From: Cohnella lubricantis
GTDB lineage: Bacteria; Bacillota; Bacilli; Paenibacillales; Paenibacillaceae
Length of the DNA: 64,000 nucleotides
Direction: 5' to 3'
NCBI RefSeq assembly: GCF_014212015.1
Contig: NZ_JACJVN010000028.1
Span: forward strand, 40,702 to 104,701
Shown piece by piece: positions 23,537 through 33,014 of this stretch. Each line of letters begins with the position of its first letter. Position 1 is the stretch's first letter. The notes beneath the pieces are model-generated. The model searched no databases, was not told the DNA's origin, and saw only the letters and a program-made list of their open reading frames with translations. Position numbers and translations under genes: made by a program.

Positions 23537-26101
23537 TTAAAGCATCATCTGCGGGTCGACGTCTACGCTGATCTGCGCGCCTGTCCGCTTGGCCGCCTCG
23601 GCCAGCTCTTGAAGCGCTTGTGCAGTCCAGCCGAGCGCGTCGACGTCTCCCCGATATTTTATCATACATTGAAAACGGTAGCGATCCTTCAGCCTCGGAA
23701 TCGGCGAAGCGACAGGCCCCAGCACCTCTAGCGCATTCGGCGCGCCGTAGGCGTTCGATCCGGTAAGCCCTGCCGCGGATGCCCGTTCCCGCAGCTTGGA
23801 GGCGAACGATTGCCCCATCGCGATCAGCGCGGGCGCTTGTTCATGAGACAGCGTGATCGAGATCAGCCGGCCGAACGGCGGATAGCCGAGCTTCCGCCGG
23901 TGGCCGAGCTCTTGCTCCGTGAACGCCGCATAGTCATGGTGACGCACCAAGGCGACGGACGGATGCTCCGGCTCATACGTCTGGATAATCACTTCGCCTG
24001 GCAGCTCATGCCGACCGGCGCGGCCCGCCACCTGGGTCAGCAGTTGGAACGTCCGCTCCGGCGCTCGGAAGTCAGGCAGCTTGAGCGCGGAATCCGCGGC
24101 CAGCACCCCAACGAGCGTCACGTAGGGGAAGTCGAGCCCCTTGGCCACCATCTGGGTGCCGAGCAGCACGTCGGCGCGCCGTTCGCGGAACTGGGTCAGC
24201 CACTTCTCGTGCGATCCCTTCTCCGAAGTCGTGTCCACGTCCATCCGAATGACCCGGATGCCCGGGAACGTCTGCGACAGCGCCTCTTCTACCTTCTGCG
24301 TTCCCGTTCCAAAAAAACGAATATGAGGGCTCTGGCAGGAAGGACAGACGGAGGGCTCCCGTTCGGCGTAGCCGCAATAGTGGCAGCGCAGGTTCTGGGA
24401 GCCGCGGTGGTAAGTCAGAGCGATGTCGCAATGCGGGCACTGCGCCGTATAGCCGCAGGAGCGGCACATGACGAACGTCGAGTAACCGCGGCGATTGAGC
24501 AGAAGAACAGACTGCTCGCCCCGCTCGAGCCGCGCTCTAAGCGCGTCCGCCAACGCCCCGCTGAACATCGCCCGGTTGCCGAGCTTCAGCTCCTCGCGCA
24601 TGTCGACAATCGTGACACCGGGCAGCGGACGGTCGCCAACCCGTTCCGGCAGCGGCACGTAGACAGGACGGATCGCATCGTCCTCGCTAGCGGAAAGGGC
24701 AGTTGTCCCTTCGCCAGCGGACGCCGCATAGGCACGACGAGCGCCAGCCGCTGCAGTTCCCCGCGCAATGGCCGCCGCGTACGTCTCCAACGACGGCGTC
24801 GCCGATCCGAGAACGACGGCAGCGCCATGCTGCCGCGCCCGCTCCACAGCGACGTCGCGCGCATGGTACTTCGGGCTCTCTTCCTGCTTGTAGGACGTCT
24901 CATGCTCTTCGTCGATGACGATCAGGCCGATCCGGCTGAACGGAGCGAAGATCGCGGAGCGGGCGCCGATCGCCACTTGGGCGCGCCCGTCCCGGATTCT
25001 GCGCCATTCGTCATAGCGCTCCCCGTTCGAGAGGCGGCTGTGCATGACCGCCACGCGCTCGCCGAACCGGCTCTTGAAGCGCTCAACCATCTGCGGCGTG
25101 AGCGAGATCTCAGGCACGAGCACGATCGCTTCGCGGTCCTGATCGAGGCACTTCTGGATCGCTTGCAAATAAATCTCCGTCTTCCCGCTGCCCGTCACGC
25201 CGTGGAGCAGGAACACGTCATGCCGCCGCTCCGCCACCGCGCCGGCGATCGGCGCGAACGCTTCGGCCTGCGCCGGCGTCAGACGCATCGGCGCCGACTG
25301 CGGGAAGTTGCGGCCCGCATAAGGATCGCGGTCCTCCTCCACCTGCCTCAGCTCCAGCAAGCCTTTGTCCGCCAGCGCGCGAATCGTCGCCGTTCCCGTG
25401 CCAACCTCCTCGGCAAGGCGCTGCTGGGCGATCGGCTCCGGATGCGCCAGCAAATACTCGAGCGTCTCGCGCTGCTTGGCCGCTCTGGCGGGTATCGCGG
25501 CGATTCCCTCGCGCAGCGCGTCCGGCTCCGGCGCGAATACCGTGAGCACGGTACGCACCGACAGCCGGTCTTCGACCTTCTGCGCCTCTTCGAGCAGCCC
25601 CGCCTTCAGCAGCTTCTTGATCGCGTCCGCACGATCCGGGAATTGCTGGAGCAGTCCGGACATCTTCAGCGGAGAGTGGCGCTCCAGCGCCTGCTTCAGA
25701 TCGCCGTAAGTCTCCAGCGTATCTGCAGGCCACTGTGCGCCGCGGGCTAATGTGATATATTTCTCCGTCTTGCCCTTCAATGCGGCCGGCAGCATCGCTT
25801 GCAGCGAGATCGCGAGCGGGCACAGCCAGCGCCGGCTCATCCATTCGCCGAGCTCTACCAGCTCGGCGGAGAGCGGCGGCACGGCATCGAGCACGTCCGC
25901 CAGTTCCTTCAGACGCTTCAAGTCGACCGAAGCGTCCTCGGCCAGACCGACGACGATGCCCTGCAGCGTTCGCCCGCCGAACGGAACCGCGACGCGGCTG
26001 CCGACCTCGACCCAGCCTTCAAGCCGCGGCGGTATGAGATAGTCGAACGGCCGATCCGTCTCCCGGCTCGGTACGTCGACAATGACTCGCGCGACGCTCA
26101 T
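23537..26101 (-). CDS. priA: Primosomal protein N' (replication restart helicase PriA)
   Basis: 854 residues. Recognises stalled forks and reloads the replicative helicase. N-terminal 3'-DNA-binding domain (VIVDVPSRETDRPFDYLIP), Walker A LLHGVTGSGKTEIYL, DEEHETSYKQEE, the zinc module with paired CxxC sites (CRSCGYTAQCPHC, CHYCGY, CPSC) and GTQMVAKGLDFP plus AGRAGRHELPGEV motif VI. An Ala/Gly/Ser-rich insert (about residues 460-490) is longer than in most homologues. ATG at 26101 overlaps the coaBC stop (ATGA), with GAGGAGA 7 bases upstream. Confidence 0.98.
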   Translation of the reverse strand: MSVARVIVDVPSRETDRPFDYLIPPRLEGWVEVGSRVAVPFGGRTLQGIVVGLAEDASVDLKRLKELADVLDAVPPLSAELVELGEWMSRRWLCPLAISLQAMLPAALKGKTEKYITLARGAQWPADTLETYGDLKQALERHSPLKMSGLLQQFPDRADAIKKLLKAGLLEEAQKVEDRLSVRTVLTVFAPEPDALREGIAAIPARAAKQRETLEYLLAHPEPIAQQRLAEEVGTGTATIRALADKGLLELRQVEEDRDPYAGRNFPQSAPMRLTPAQAEAFAPIAGAVAERRHDVFLLHGVTGSGKTEIYLQAIQKCLDQDREAIVLVPEISLTPQMVERFKSRFGERVAVMHSRLSNGERYDEWRRIRDGRAQVAIGARSAIFAPFSRIGLIVIDEEHETSYKQEESPKYHARDVAVERARQHGAAVVLGSATPSLETYAAAIARGTAAAGARRAYAASAGEGTTALSASEDDAIRPVYVPLPERVGDRPLPGVTIVDMREELKLGNRAMFSGALADALRARLERGEQSVLLLNRRGYSTFVMCRSCGYTAQCPHCDIALTYHRGSQNLRCHYCGYAEREPSVCPSCQSPHIRFFGTGTQKVEEALSQTFPGIRVIRMDVDTTSEKGSHEKWLTQFRERRADVLLGTQMVAKGLDFPYVTLVGVLAADSALKLPDFRAPERTFQLLTQVAGRAGRHELPGEVIIQTYEPEHPSVALVRHHDYAAFTEQELGHRRKLGYPPFGRLISITLSHEQAPALIAMGQSFASKLRERASAAGLTGSNAYGAPNALEVLGPVASPIPRLKDRYRFQCMIKYRGDVDALGWTAQALQELAEAAKRTGAQISVDVDPQMML

Positions 26102-27375
26102 GAGCGCGTCTCCTCTCGGCCGGGACCGCTCGCCTGGGGCCCGTTCCAGCCCGCGCGCTCGCGCACGATGGCCCACAGCCGCTCCGCGACGGCGCGCTTC
26201 GATTGCAGCGGCAACGCTTCAACCAAGCCTTCTGCGCCGTATACTTGCACTGCGTTCGTATCCGTGCCGAAGCCCGCGCCTTCCTGGGACACGTCGTTGG
26301 CGACGATCAGGTCGCAGCCTTTGCGGCTGAGCTTCTCCACGGCATTGCGCTCGACATCGTTCGTCTCTGCGGCGAAGCCGACGACGAACGGTCCGCGCAC
26401 CGCGGCCGCAGACCCCTGCCGCCTCCATTCGCCGATGGCCTGCAAGATATCCGGGTTGCGGACCAGCTCCAGCGTTAGCCGCTCCGACGCCCCCTTCTTC
26501 ATCTTGCTCTCATGGCGCACAGCCGGGCGATAATCGGCCACCGCGGCCGCCTTGACGACGGCGTCCGTCTCCGGCAGCCTAACCATGACAGCCTCCAGCA
26601 TCTCTTCGGCTGACTCCGCCTTCACGAGCCGCAAGCCGGCTGGCGGCGGTCCGTCCGTCCTCGCGCAGACAAGCGTCACATCCGCGCCTTGATCGCGCGC
26701 GGCTTCGGCGATAGCAAAGCCCATCTTACCCGAGGAATCATTCGTGATGTAGCGAACCGGATCCAGCCGTTCCATCGTACCGCCGGCCGTCACAAGCACG
26801 CGTTTGCCTGCGAGCGGCCTGCTGCCAGCCAACAATTCCCAAGCTGCCTCGGCAATCTCCTCCGGCTCGGCCAGACGGCCTTTGCCCACGTATCCGCAGG
26901 CAAGCTGCCCCGTCCCCGACTCTACGAACCGCACGCCGCGATCGGCGAGGATCGCTAGATTCGCCTCTACAGCCGGATGCGCGAGCATGTGCACGTTCAT
27001 CGCCGGCGCGACAAGCACCGGAGCCGTCGTCGCCAGCAGCGTCGTGCTTAGCATGTCGTCGGCGATGCCATGGGCCATCTTGGCGATGATGTTGGCGGTC
27101 GCGGGCGCGACGATGACGAGATCGGCCGAATCGGCCAGATCGATATGCTGCACGCGGGAGGCGTCGTGCTCGTCGAACACATCCGTCGCCACGGGATGCC
27201 GCGACAGCGTCTGAAGCGTCAGCGGCGCAACGAACTTCGTCGCCCCCTCCGTCATGACGACGCGGACGGACGCCCCCATTTTCACCAGCAGACTGCACAA
27301 AGAAGCCGCCTTATAGGCTGCGATTCCTCCAGTGATGCCGAGCACGATCGTACGCCCTTCCAGCCTCTTGCTCAT
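26098..27375 (-). CDS. coaBC: Bifunctional phosphopantothenoylcysteine decarboxylase/phosphopantothenate-cysteine ligase
   Basis: 425 residues. Carries out two steps of coenzyme A synthesis. CoaC domain (1-185): GITGGIAAYKAASL (FMN binding), VQHIDLADSADL with the catalytic His, APAMNVHML and the GxLACGYVGKGR Cys loop. CoaB domain: VLVTAGGTMERLDPVRYITNDSSGKMG and KAAAVADYRP, with Lys at KMKKG. Start ATG with GGGAGGGG upstream. It overlaps priA, and a terminator-like hairpin stands between it and rpoZ. Confidence 0.97.
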   Translation of the reverse strand: MSKRLEGRTIVLGITGGIAAYKAASLCSLLVKMGASVRVVMTEGATKFVAPLTLQTLSRHPVATDVFDEHDASRVQHIDLADSADLVIVAPATANIIAKMAHGIADDMLSTTLLATTAPVLVAPAMNVHMLAHPAVEANLAILADRGVRFVESGTGQLACGYVGKGRLAEPEEIAEAAWELLAGSRPLAGKRVLVTAGGTMERLDPVRYITNDSSGKMGFAIAEAARDQGADVTLVCARTDGPPPAGLRLVKAESAEEMLEAVMVRLPETDAVVKAAAVADYRPAVRHESKMKKGASERLTLELVRNPDILQAIGEWRRQGSAAAVRGPFVVGFAAETNDVERNAVEKLSRKGCDLIVANDVSQEGAGFGTDTNAVQVYGAEGLVEALPLQSKRAVAERLWAIVRERAGWNGPQASGPGREETRS

Positions 27376-27420
27376 CGTTACCCCTCCCGATTGCTAGAGT
27401 CGACTTTGGTATAAACGAGA

Positions 27421-27479
27421 TATAGGCCGCCTGCCGCAATATCGGCCTATAGAGAAAAAAAACAACCGCTCGGGTTGTC
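27421..27479 (-). terminator. Intrinsic terminator after rpoZ plus second inverted repeat
   Basis: On the minus strand ACAACC/GGTTGT (5-base loop) is followed by eight T (27455-27462). Just downstream lies a 9-bp perfect inverted repeat TATAGGCCG/CGGCCTATA (27421-27429 and 27443-27451). Together they suggest that the remA-gmk-rpoZ message ends here and coaBC-priA has a separate start or relies on read-through. Confidence 0.75.
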
Positions 27480-27566
27480 CTAATGGCCGCGACTCTATTC
27501 TCTCTCTTGCAGCGTCCCGGGCTGTGATCCGGTCTTACGGCGCGCGGCGGCTTCTTATTGATCTTA

Positions 27567-27770
27567 TTAGTCTTGCCCCATCGATTCGACGCTGATGTAT
27601 TCATGATAGATCTCTTCCAGCGCGAAGCCGACAACCTTGTGAGCCTTCGGAGCCGTCAATTGCGACTGCTTGCCGTCGCGGAGCGCTCTCGCTCTCTTGG
27701 ATGCCGCTACGACGAGCGTATACTTGCTGTCTACTTTACGTACGAGTTCATCAATCGATGGATATAACAT
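27567..27770 (-). CDS. rpoZ: DNA-directed RNA polymerase subunit omega
   Basis: 67 residues with the omega signature MLYPSIDELVRKVDSKYTLVV, SKRARALRDG and KVVGFALEEIYHEYI. Supports assembly of the RNA polymerase core. ATG with GAGGTGA upstream; 4 bases after the gmk stop, so cotranscribed with gmk and remA. Confidence 0.97.
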   Translation of the reverse strand: MLYPSIDELVRKVDSKYTLVVAASKRARALRDGKQSQLTAPKAHKVVGFALEEIYHEYISVESMGQD

Positions 27771-27774
27771 ATGC

Positions 27775-28410
27775 TCACCTCTCCGATCCGTTTTGCGCTG
27801 TCTCCAAGCCCTTCAGCTCATCGATCAGCTCGTGAAGAAACCGTTCCCGCTTGCAATGCTCCGCCGTAATGATCGCCTGGATGCGTTCGCACGCGCATTC
27901 GATCCGGTCGTTCACGACCGCGTAGTCGTATCGGCTGAGCAGATTCATCTCCTCGACGGCGACGGACAAGCGGTGATCGATCTTGTCCTGCGTCTCGGTG
28001 CCGCGTCCGACGATGCGCTGCTTCAATTCGCCAAGCGACGGCGGCAGCAGGAAGACGAATACGCCCTCAGGGAACTTCTCCTTCACCTTGAGAGCCCCTT
28101 GGACTTCGATCTCCAGAATAATATCTTTGCCTTCGGCGAGCGTCTTCTCAACGAAGTCGCGCGGCGTGCCGTAGTAGTTCCCGACATACTCCGCGTACTC
28201 GAGCAAGGCGTCGCCGGCAATCATCTCTTGGAATTGCTCTCTTGTCTTAAAAAAGTAGTTGACGCCGTCCTGCTCGCCGCTTCGGGGAGCGCGTGTCGTC
28301 GCGGATACGGAATAGATCAAATTAGGCGCCCTGCGCCGCAGCTCCGCGCATACCGTTCCTTTGCCGACACCCGACGGACCGGATAATACAATTAGCAAAC
28401 CTCTGTTCAT
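27775..28410 (-). CDS. gmk: Guanylate kinase
   Basis: 211 residues from the preferred ATG at 28410, which has GGGGAAG just upstream and gives [20 protein letters not shown]. An ATG eight codons earlier, inside the remA end, is also possible. Converts GMP to GDP. Walker [10 protein letters not shown], the GMP-binding [19 protein letters not shown] and the lid region ILEIEVQGA are all present. Between remA and rpoZ, the canonical Bacilli order. Confidence 0.97.
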   Translation of the reverse strand: MNRGLLIVLSGPSGVGKGTVCAELRRRAPNLIYSVSATTRAPRSGEQDGVNYFFKTREQFQEMIAGDALLEYAEYVGNYYGTPRDFVEKTLAEGKDIILEIEVQGALKVKEKFPEGVFVFLLPPSLGELKQRIVGRGTETQDKIDHRLSVAVEEMNLLSRYDYAVVNDRIECACERIQAIITAEHCKRERFLHELIDELKGLETAQNGSER

Positions 28411-28423
28411 GGACTTCCCCGAT

Positions 28424-28684
28424 TCATTCGTCATTATCGTCGTCTTTGGTCGATAAACGGTGCGCCACCGTCTCCGGTTGGACGGCCGACAGAATCACAT
28501 GATCGCTGTCGGTAATGATGACGGCGCGCGTACGGCGGCCGTAGGTGGCATCGATCAGCATATGCCGGTCCCGCGCTTCTTGGATGATTCTCTTAATCGG
28601 CGCGGATTCCGGACTGACTATGGAAATGATGCGATTCGCCGAAACGATGTTGCCAAAACCGATGTTGATCAGTTTGATCGCCAT
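28424..28684 (-). CDS. remA: Extracellular matrix regulatory protein RemA (DUF370)
   Basis: 86 residues. In B. subtilis RemA is a ring-forming DNA-binding activator of matrix and osmoprotection genes. The family pattern [30 protein letters not shown] is exact, with the nucleic-acid-contacting Arg residues, and the chain ends in an acidic tail (DDDNDE). ATG at 28684 with GGAGGGAAAAG upstream; a longer frame upstream lacks a start signal. The yicC homologue that precedes remA in Bacillus is absent. Confidence 0.96.
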   Translation of the reverse strand: MAIKLINIGFGNIVSANRIISIVSPESAPIKRIIQEARDRHMLIDATYGRRTRAVIITDSDHVILSAVQPETVAHRLSTKDDDNDE

Positions 28685-28821
28685 GCAACTTTTCCCTCCG
28701 GTTATTCCTCGCAAGCATCTCCGGGGCGCCTCTTCTACGCTCCCATTGTTACCGAAAGCGGCCCCCCGCATACTGCGGGACATTGATACGACTGAAATTC
28801 AACAGCTCCCTGCACCCGGAC

Positions 28822-28850
28822 GTTATATCCGAATCGCAAGCCATATTGAA
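28822..28850 (-). promoter_or_regulatory. Possible SigA promoter of remA-gmk-rpoZ
   Basis: TTCAAT (rc of 28845-28850), 17 bases, TATAAC (rc of 28822-28827), 138 bases upstream of remA. It lies in a 357-base gap (28685-29041) that otherwise shows only the dapF terminator. Confidence 0.4.
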
Positions 28851-28969
28851 CTATTTTACTTGAAAATGATGGGCCGGACAAGAGGGAAGAGGCTCTCCCG
28901 CCTAGTGATAATCGAATTTCCTCGTATCCTGTCGCCAATCCGCTTGCCGGATCGCATCTGGAAACAGAA

Positions 28970-28997
28970 CGAAGACCCGGTATGCGCCGGGTCTTCG
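28970..28997 (-). terminator. Intrinsic terminator after dapF
   Basis: CGAAGACCCGG and CCGGGTCTTCG form a perfect 11-bp stem with a 6-base loop, followed by TTCTGTTT on the minus strand. Confidence 0.8.
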
Positions 28998-29041
28998 GGT
29001 GTGCTGCATATAGCTGATGCGGCGCGTATAGATGAGACGCG

Positions 29042-29878
29042 TTACGCTTCAACTTCGCCGACATAAGCGATTGCGGCCGGGCCGGTCATGTAGACGCGGC
29101 CGTCGTCTTCGTTCCATTCGATGAACAGGTCGCCGCCGGCGAGAGAGATCGTCGCCTGGCGCTCCGTCAGCCCGTTCAGCACCGAGGAGACGAGCGTCGC
29201 GCAAGCGCCTGTTCCGCATGCGAGCGTCGGGCCCGCGCCGCGTTCCCACACCCTCATGTCCACTTGATCGCGGGCGTTCACCGTCGCGAATTCGACGTTG
29301 ATCTTGCGAGGGAAGAGCGGATGCGTCTCCAGCTTCGGCCCCCACTTCGCCAGATCGAAGCCGGCAGCGTCGTCCACATAGATGACCGCGTGCGGGTTGC
29401 CCATCGACACGGCGGTGAATGCGAACTCCTTGCCGTCCACTTCAACCTTATGCCCGATGATCGGATTCGCGTCGATCGTCGTCGGCACGTCCAGGCCGTT
29501 CAACACCGGCGCGCCCATGTCGACGCGTACCTTCACGGCTTTGCCGCCTTCGATCGTCAACTGCAGCGGCTGCACGCCTGCGCCGATCGTCTCGATCGTG
29601 AGCTCCGTACGGTCCGTCAGGCCGTTATCGTATACGTACTTGGCTACGCAGCGGATCGCGTTGCCGCACTGCTCCGCCTCGGAGCCGTCGGAGTTGATAA
29701 TGCGCATCTTGAAGTCCGCGCGTTCGGACGGGAGAATGTAGACGAGTCCGTCCGCGCCGATGCCGAAGAACCGGTTGCACAGCTTCACGGCGAGCACGGA
29801 TGCGTTCGCGGGAAGCTCCTTCTCTCCGTAGACGACAATGAAGTCGTTGCCGAGCCCATGCATTTTCGTAAAATTCAT
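29042..29878 (-). CDS. dapF: Diaminopimelate epimerase
   Basis: 278 residues. Converts LL- to meso-diaminopimelate for lysine and peptidoglycan synthesis. The two catalytic Cys are in AEQCGNAIRCVAKY and TLACGTGACA; KMHGLGNDFIVV and the NPHAVIYVDD motif are standard. ATG with GGAGGCTAAAG upstream. It occupies the place between yloB and remA that yicC holds in B. subtilis, but has its own terminator. Confidence 0.98.
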   Translation of the reverse strand: MNFTKMHGLGNDFIVVYGEKELPANASVLAVKLCNRFFGIGADGLVYILPSERADFKMRIINSDGSEAEQCGNAIRCVAKYVYDNGLTDRTELTIETIGAGVQPLQLTIEGGKAVKVRVDMGAPVLNGLDVPTTIDANPIIGHKVEVDGKEFAFTAVSMGNPHAVIYVDDAAGFDLAKWGPKLETHPLFPRKINVEFATVNARDQVDMRVWERGAGPTLACGTGACATLVSSVLNGLTERQATISLAGGDLFIEWNEDDGRVYMTGPAAIAYVGEVEA

Positions 29879-30027
29879 ATTGCTTTAGCCTCCTGCGTGA
29901 GTACCTGTCTGCCGAGCCTGCCCGAATCGTCTGCGACGGACAGGTCTCCAATGCTTCTATCATAACGCAGGAAGAGCCGTTTGCGCATATAGCAATCTCT
30001 TTTTTATTTGCATTATTCCGTCACACC

Positions 30028-32844
30028 TTAGCGAACGGCAGGACGCGCTGCGTTGCCGTAGGAGATGCGGCCGCTCTTGCGGCGGCGCCGCGACGAGCCC
30101 CAGACGCTGCCGATGCCCATCAAGAAGGTCGGAATGCCTGCTGCCACGAATACGAGCGCCCAGTCGCGCAGCGAGAGCGGAACGGTCTTGAAGATCGGCT
30201 GCAGCGGCTCCACGTACAGGACGGCCAGCATCAGCAGCAGCGAAGAGAGCACCGCGAGCACGAGGAATTTGTTCTCGAAGAAGCGGCGATGGAAGATCGA
30301 ACGCGAGCTTCGGCAGTCGAAAACGTGAATGAGCTGCGCCAGCACGAGCGTCGCGAACGCGACGGTCTGCGCGTGCACGAGCTGCGCGCCGTCTCCAGAC
30401 ATACCGCCAAGCGTCAGGACGAATGCCGCAAGCGTACAGACGCCGATCAGCACGCCGCGGCTGATGATCTTCCAGCCGAGCCGGCGGGCGAAGATATTCT
30501 CCTTGGCCGAACGGGGCTTGTGGCGCATCAGGTCGCTCTCCGCTTGATCGACGCCAAGCGCCATGGCCGGCAGGCCGTCCGTCACGAGATTGACCCATAG
30601 AATCTGGATCGGGATGAGCGGCAGCGGCAGCCCGGCCATCATCGCGAGGAACATCGTTAGAATCTCTCCTACGTTGGAAGCGAGAAGGTAGCGGATGAAC
30701 TTGCGGATGTTCTCATAGATGCCTCTCCCTTCCTCGACGGCGGCCACGATCGACGCGAAGTTGTCGTCCGCGAGCACGAGCGACGACGCTTCCTTCGTGA
30801 CGTCCGTGCCGGTGATGCCCATGGCGATGCCGATGTCAGCCGCCTTGACCGCCGGCGCATCGTTGACGCCATCGCCCGTCATGGCGACGACATGCCCTTG
30901 CCGCTGCAGCGACTGAACGATGCGAAGCTTGTGCTCCGGCGAGACGCGGGCGTACACATAGACGTCGTCGGACGTCTTGTCGAGCTGTTCGTCGGTCATC
31001 AGCCCGACGTCGGCGCCGCTCATTGCTTTGCCGTCCTTCGGCAGAATGCCGATCGTCCGGGCGATCGCTTCCGCCGTCGTGCGGTGGTCGCCGGTAATCA
31101 TCACCGTCTTGATGCCGGCCTGCCGGCACTTGACGATCGCTTCAAACACCTCGCGCCGCGGCGGGTCGATCATGCCGGCTAAGCCGATAAAGATGAGACC
31201 GTTCTCCGCTTGATCCTCATTGTCGCACTGTTCGTGAGCGCGGACGTCGCGATAGGCGAAGCCAAGCACGCGCAGCGCGTCCGACGCCATTGCTTCGTTC
31301 GCTTGCAGCACCTTCGTTCGAAGCGTTCCGGTGAAGGGCACGACGTTGCCGTCCCACAGCACGTAAGAACAGCGCTCAATCAACATATCTGGCGCGCCCT
31401 TGGTGCAGATGAGGTTACCGCCTTGATGAGCGACCATGACGGACATCCGCTTCCGTTCGGCGTCGAACGGAAATTCCTTCACGCGCGGGTACAGCGCTTC
31501 GAGGGAGGAGCGCGACACGCCCGACTTGCCGGCTAACACAAGCAGCGCGCCTTCGGTCGGATCGCCCTTGACGTTCCACGGCGTCGAGCCTGCGGCCTCC
31601 GCCTCCTTGGCCGCCTTCTTGCGCTTCGCCTCATCGCTGCGCTCTTCCGTCGCCAGCTCGGCGTTGTTGCACAGCGCAGCGATCTGCGTCAGCCGCCGCA
31701 GCCCGGCGTCGCCCTTCACTTCCACCGGCTTGCCGCCCGACAGGAATTGCCCCGTCGGCTCGTAGCCTTCGCCGGACACATCCACCTGGCGGCCGCCGAT
31801 CCACAGCCGCGTGACGGTCATCTTGTTCTGGGTCAGCGTGCCGGTCTTATCCGAGCAGATGACCGAAGCGCAGCCGAGCGTCTCGACGGAAGGCAGCTTC
31901 CGCACGATCGCTCTTCGCTTGATCATCCGCTGCACGCCTAGCGCAAGCGCGATCGTGACGATCGCCGGAAGACCTTCCGGGATGGCGGCCACCGCGAGGC
32001 TCACGCCAGCCAGGAACATATCATAGATCGGCTGGCCGTGCAGCACGCCGGCCAAGACGACGACAACGGTGAGCGCAAGAGCCAGGACGATCAGAATTTT
32101 CCCCAATTGCTCCAAGCGTCTCTGCAGAGGAGTCTCGGACTCCTCCGTCTGCTGAATGAGATTGGCGATATGCCCCATCTCCGTCGCCATGCCCGTCTTA
32201 ATCACAATGCCTTTGGCCGTCCCGCGGGTGACCATCGTGCCGAGATAGGCGCAATTCTTCCGATCGCCCAGCGCCAGCTCGGGCGAACCGATCGCTGCGG
32301 CATGCTTGGCGACCGGCACCGACTCGCCGGTCAGCGCGGCCTCCTCAATCGTGCACTGATTGCTCTCGATGAGCCGCAGGTCGGCCGGAACCCGGTCGCC
32401 GCTCTCCAACAAGACGAGATCGCCCGGCACGAGCTCCTTCGCCGGCACGATGACAAGCGCCCCATTCCTCATCACTTTGGCGGATGGAGCCGACAGCTCT
32501 TTAAGAGCTTTGAGCGAACGCTCCGCCCGATATTCCTGAAGGAACCCGAGCACCCCGTTAATTAAGATAATCGCGATAATCGTCAGCGCATCCAGCATCT
32601 CGCCGAGCAATCCTGAGACGACGGTCGCGCCTACGAGCACAAGTACCATGAAATCCTTGAATTGGTTAATGAACAGCTTAATCGGAGACTCTCCCTGCCG
32701 TTCCGCCAATTCGTTCGGACCGTGCTCGTTCAGCCGGCGTTCCGCCTCTTCCGGCGCGATGCCTCCTTTGATGTCGGTCGCCAGCGACTTTGCCAGCTCG
32801 TCCTCTGTTAACTGGTGCCAAGCCTTCCCTTCCACGACGGTCAT
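30028..32844 (-). CDS. yloB: P-type calcium-transporting ATPase (YloB/SERCA type)
   Basis: About 938 residues. Type IIA P-type ATPase exporting Ca2+. Visible: N-terminal cation ATPase domain ([15 protein letters not shown]), actuator TGES, IPEGLP in M4, the phosphorylation site [46 protein letters not shown], and the C-terminal helices with [12 protein letters not shown]. Low-complexity Lys/Ala insert near residue 400. Start is uncertain: ATG at 32844 sits close to GGAGGGG; the GTG at 32835 has better spacing. Divergent from rqcH; yloA-yloB adjacency is conserved in B. subtilis. Confidence 0.95.
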   Translation of the reverse strand: MTVVEGKAWHQLTEDELAKSLATDIKGGIAPEEAERRLNEHGPNELAERQGESPIKLFINQFKDFMVLVLVGATVVSGLLGEMLDALTIIAIILINGVLGFLQEYRAERSLKALKELSAPSAKVMRNGALVIVPAKELVPGDLVLLESGDRVPADLRLIESNQCTIEEAALTGESVPVAKHAAAIGSPELALGDRKNCAYLGTMVTRGTAKGIVIKTGMATEMGHIANLIQQTEESETPLQRRLEQLGKILIVLALALTVVVVLAGVLHGQPIYDMFLAGVSLAVAAIPEGLPAIVTIALALGVQRMIKRRAIVRKLPSVETLGCASVICSDKTGTLTQNKMTVTRLWIGGRQVDVSGEGYEPTGQFLSGGKPVEVKGDAGLRRLTQIAALCNNAELATEERSDEAKRKKAAKEAEAAGSTPWNVKGDPTEGALLVLAGKSGVSRSSLEALYPRVKEFPFDAERKRMSVMVAHQGGNLICTKGAPDMLIERCSYVLWDGNVVPFTGTLRTKVLQANEAMASDALRVLGFAYRDVRAHEQCDNEDQAENGLIFIGLAGMIDPPRREVFEAIVKCRQAGIKTVMITGDHRTTAEAIARTIGILPKDGKAMSGADVGLMTDEQLDKTSDDVYVYARVSPEHKLRIVQSLQRQGHVVAMTGDGVNDAPAVKAADIGIAMGITGTDVTKEASSLVLADDNFASIVAAVEEGRGIYENIRKFIRYLLASNVGEILTMFLAMMAGLPLPLIPIQILWVNLVTDGLPAMALGVDQAESDLMRHKPRSAKENIFARRLGWKIISRGVLIGVCTLAAFVLTLGGMSGDGAQLVHAQTVAFATLVLAQLIHVFDCRSSRSIFHRRFFENKFLVLAVLSSLLLMLAVLYVEPLQPIFKTVPLSLRDWALVFVAAGIPTFLMGIGSVWGSSRRRRKSGRISYGNAARPAVR

Positions 32845-33014
32845 CCCCTCCCGCAATCGCCGTCCGCCGCCTAGCTGGACAGCCGTTCTCCCCTATGTCT
32901 ATTCAGACAAGCCGAGGAATATCCCCTGCCCCGAGACTTTCCCTTTGCGGGCAACTATGGCATCATAGGATAACGGAATCCTTCCGAATTGAATCTAACC
33001 AGGAGTTATTCGCC

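Noticed and set aside
23810..25750. 646-codon open frame antisense to priA
   Set aside because: It lies wholly inside priA in the opposite frame. It is very rich in Arg, Leu and His, has no recognisable domain or good ribosome binding site, and arises from the GC-rich codon pattern.
28735..29064. 109-codon open frame between dapF and remA
   Set aside because: It reads through the dapF terminator, begins without a ribosome binding site and shows no coding pattern.
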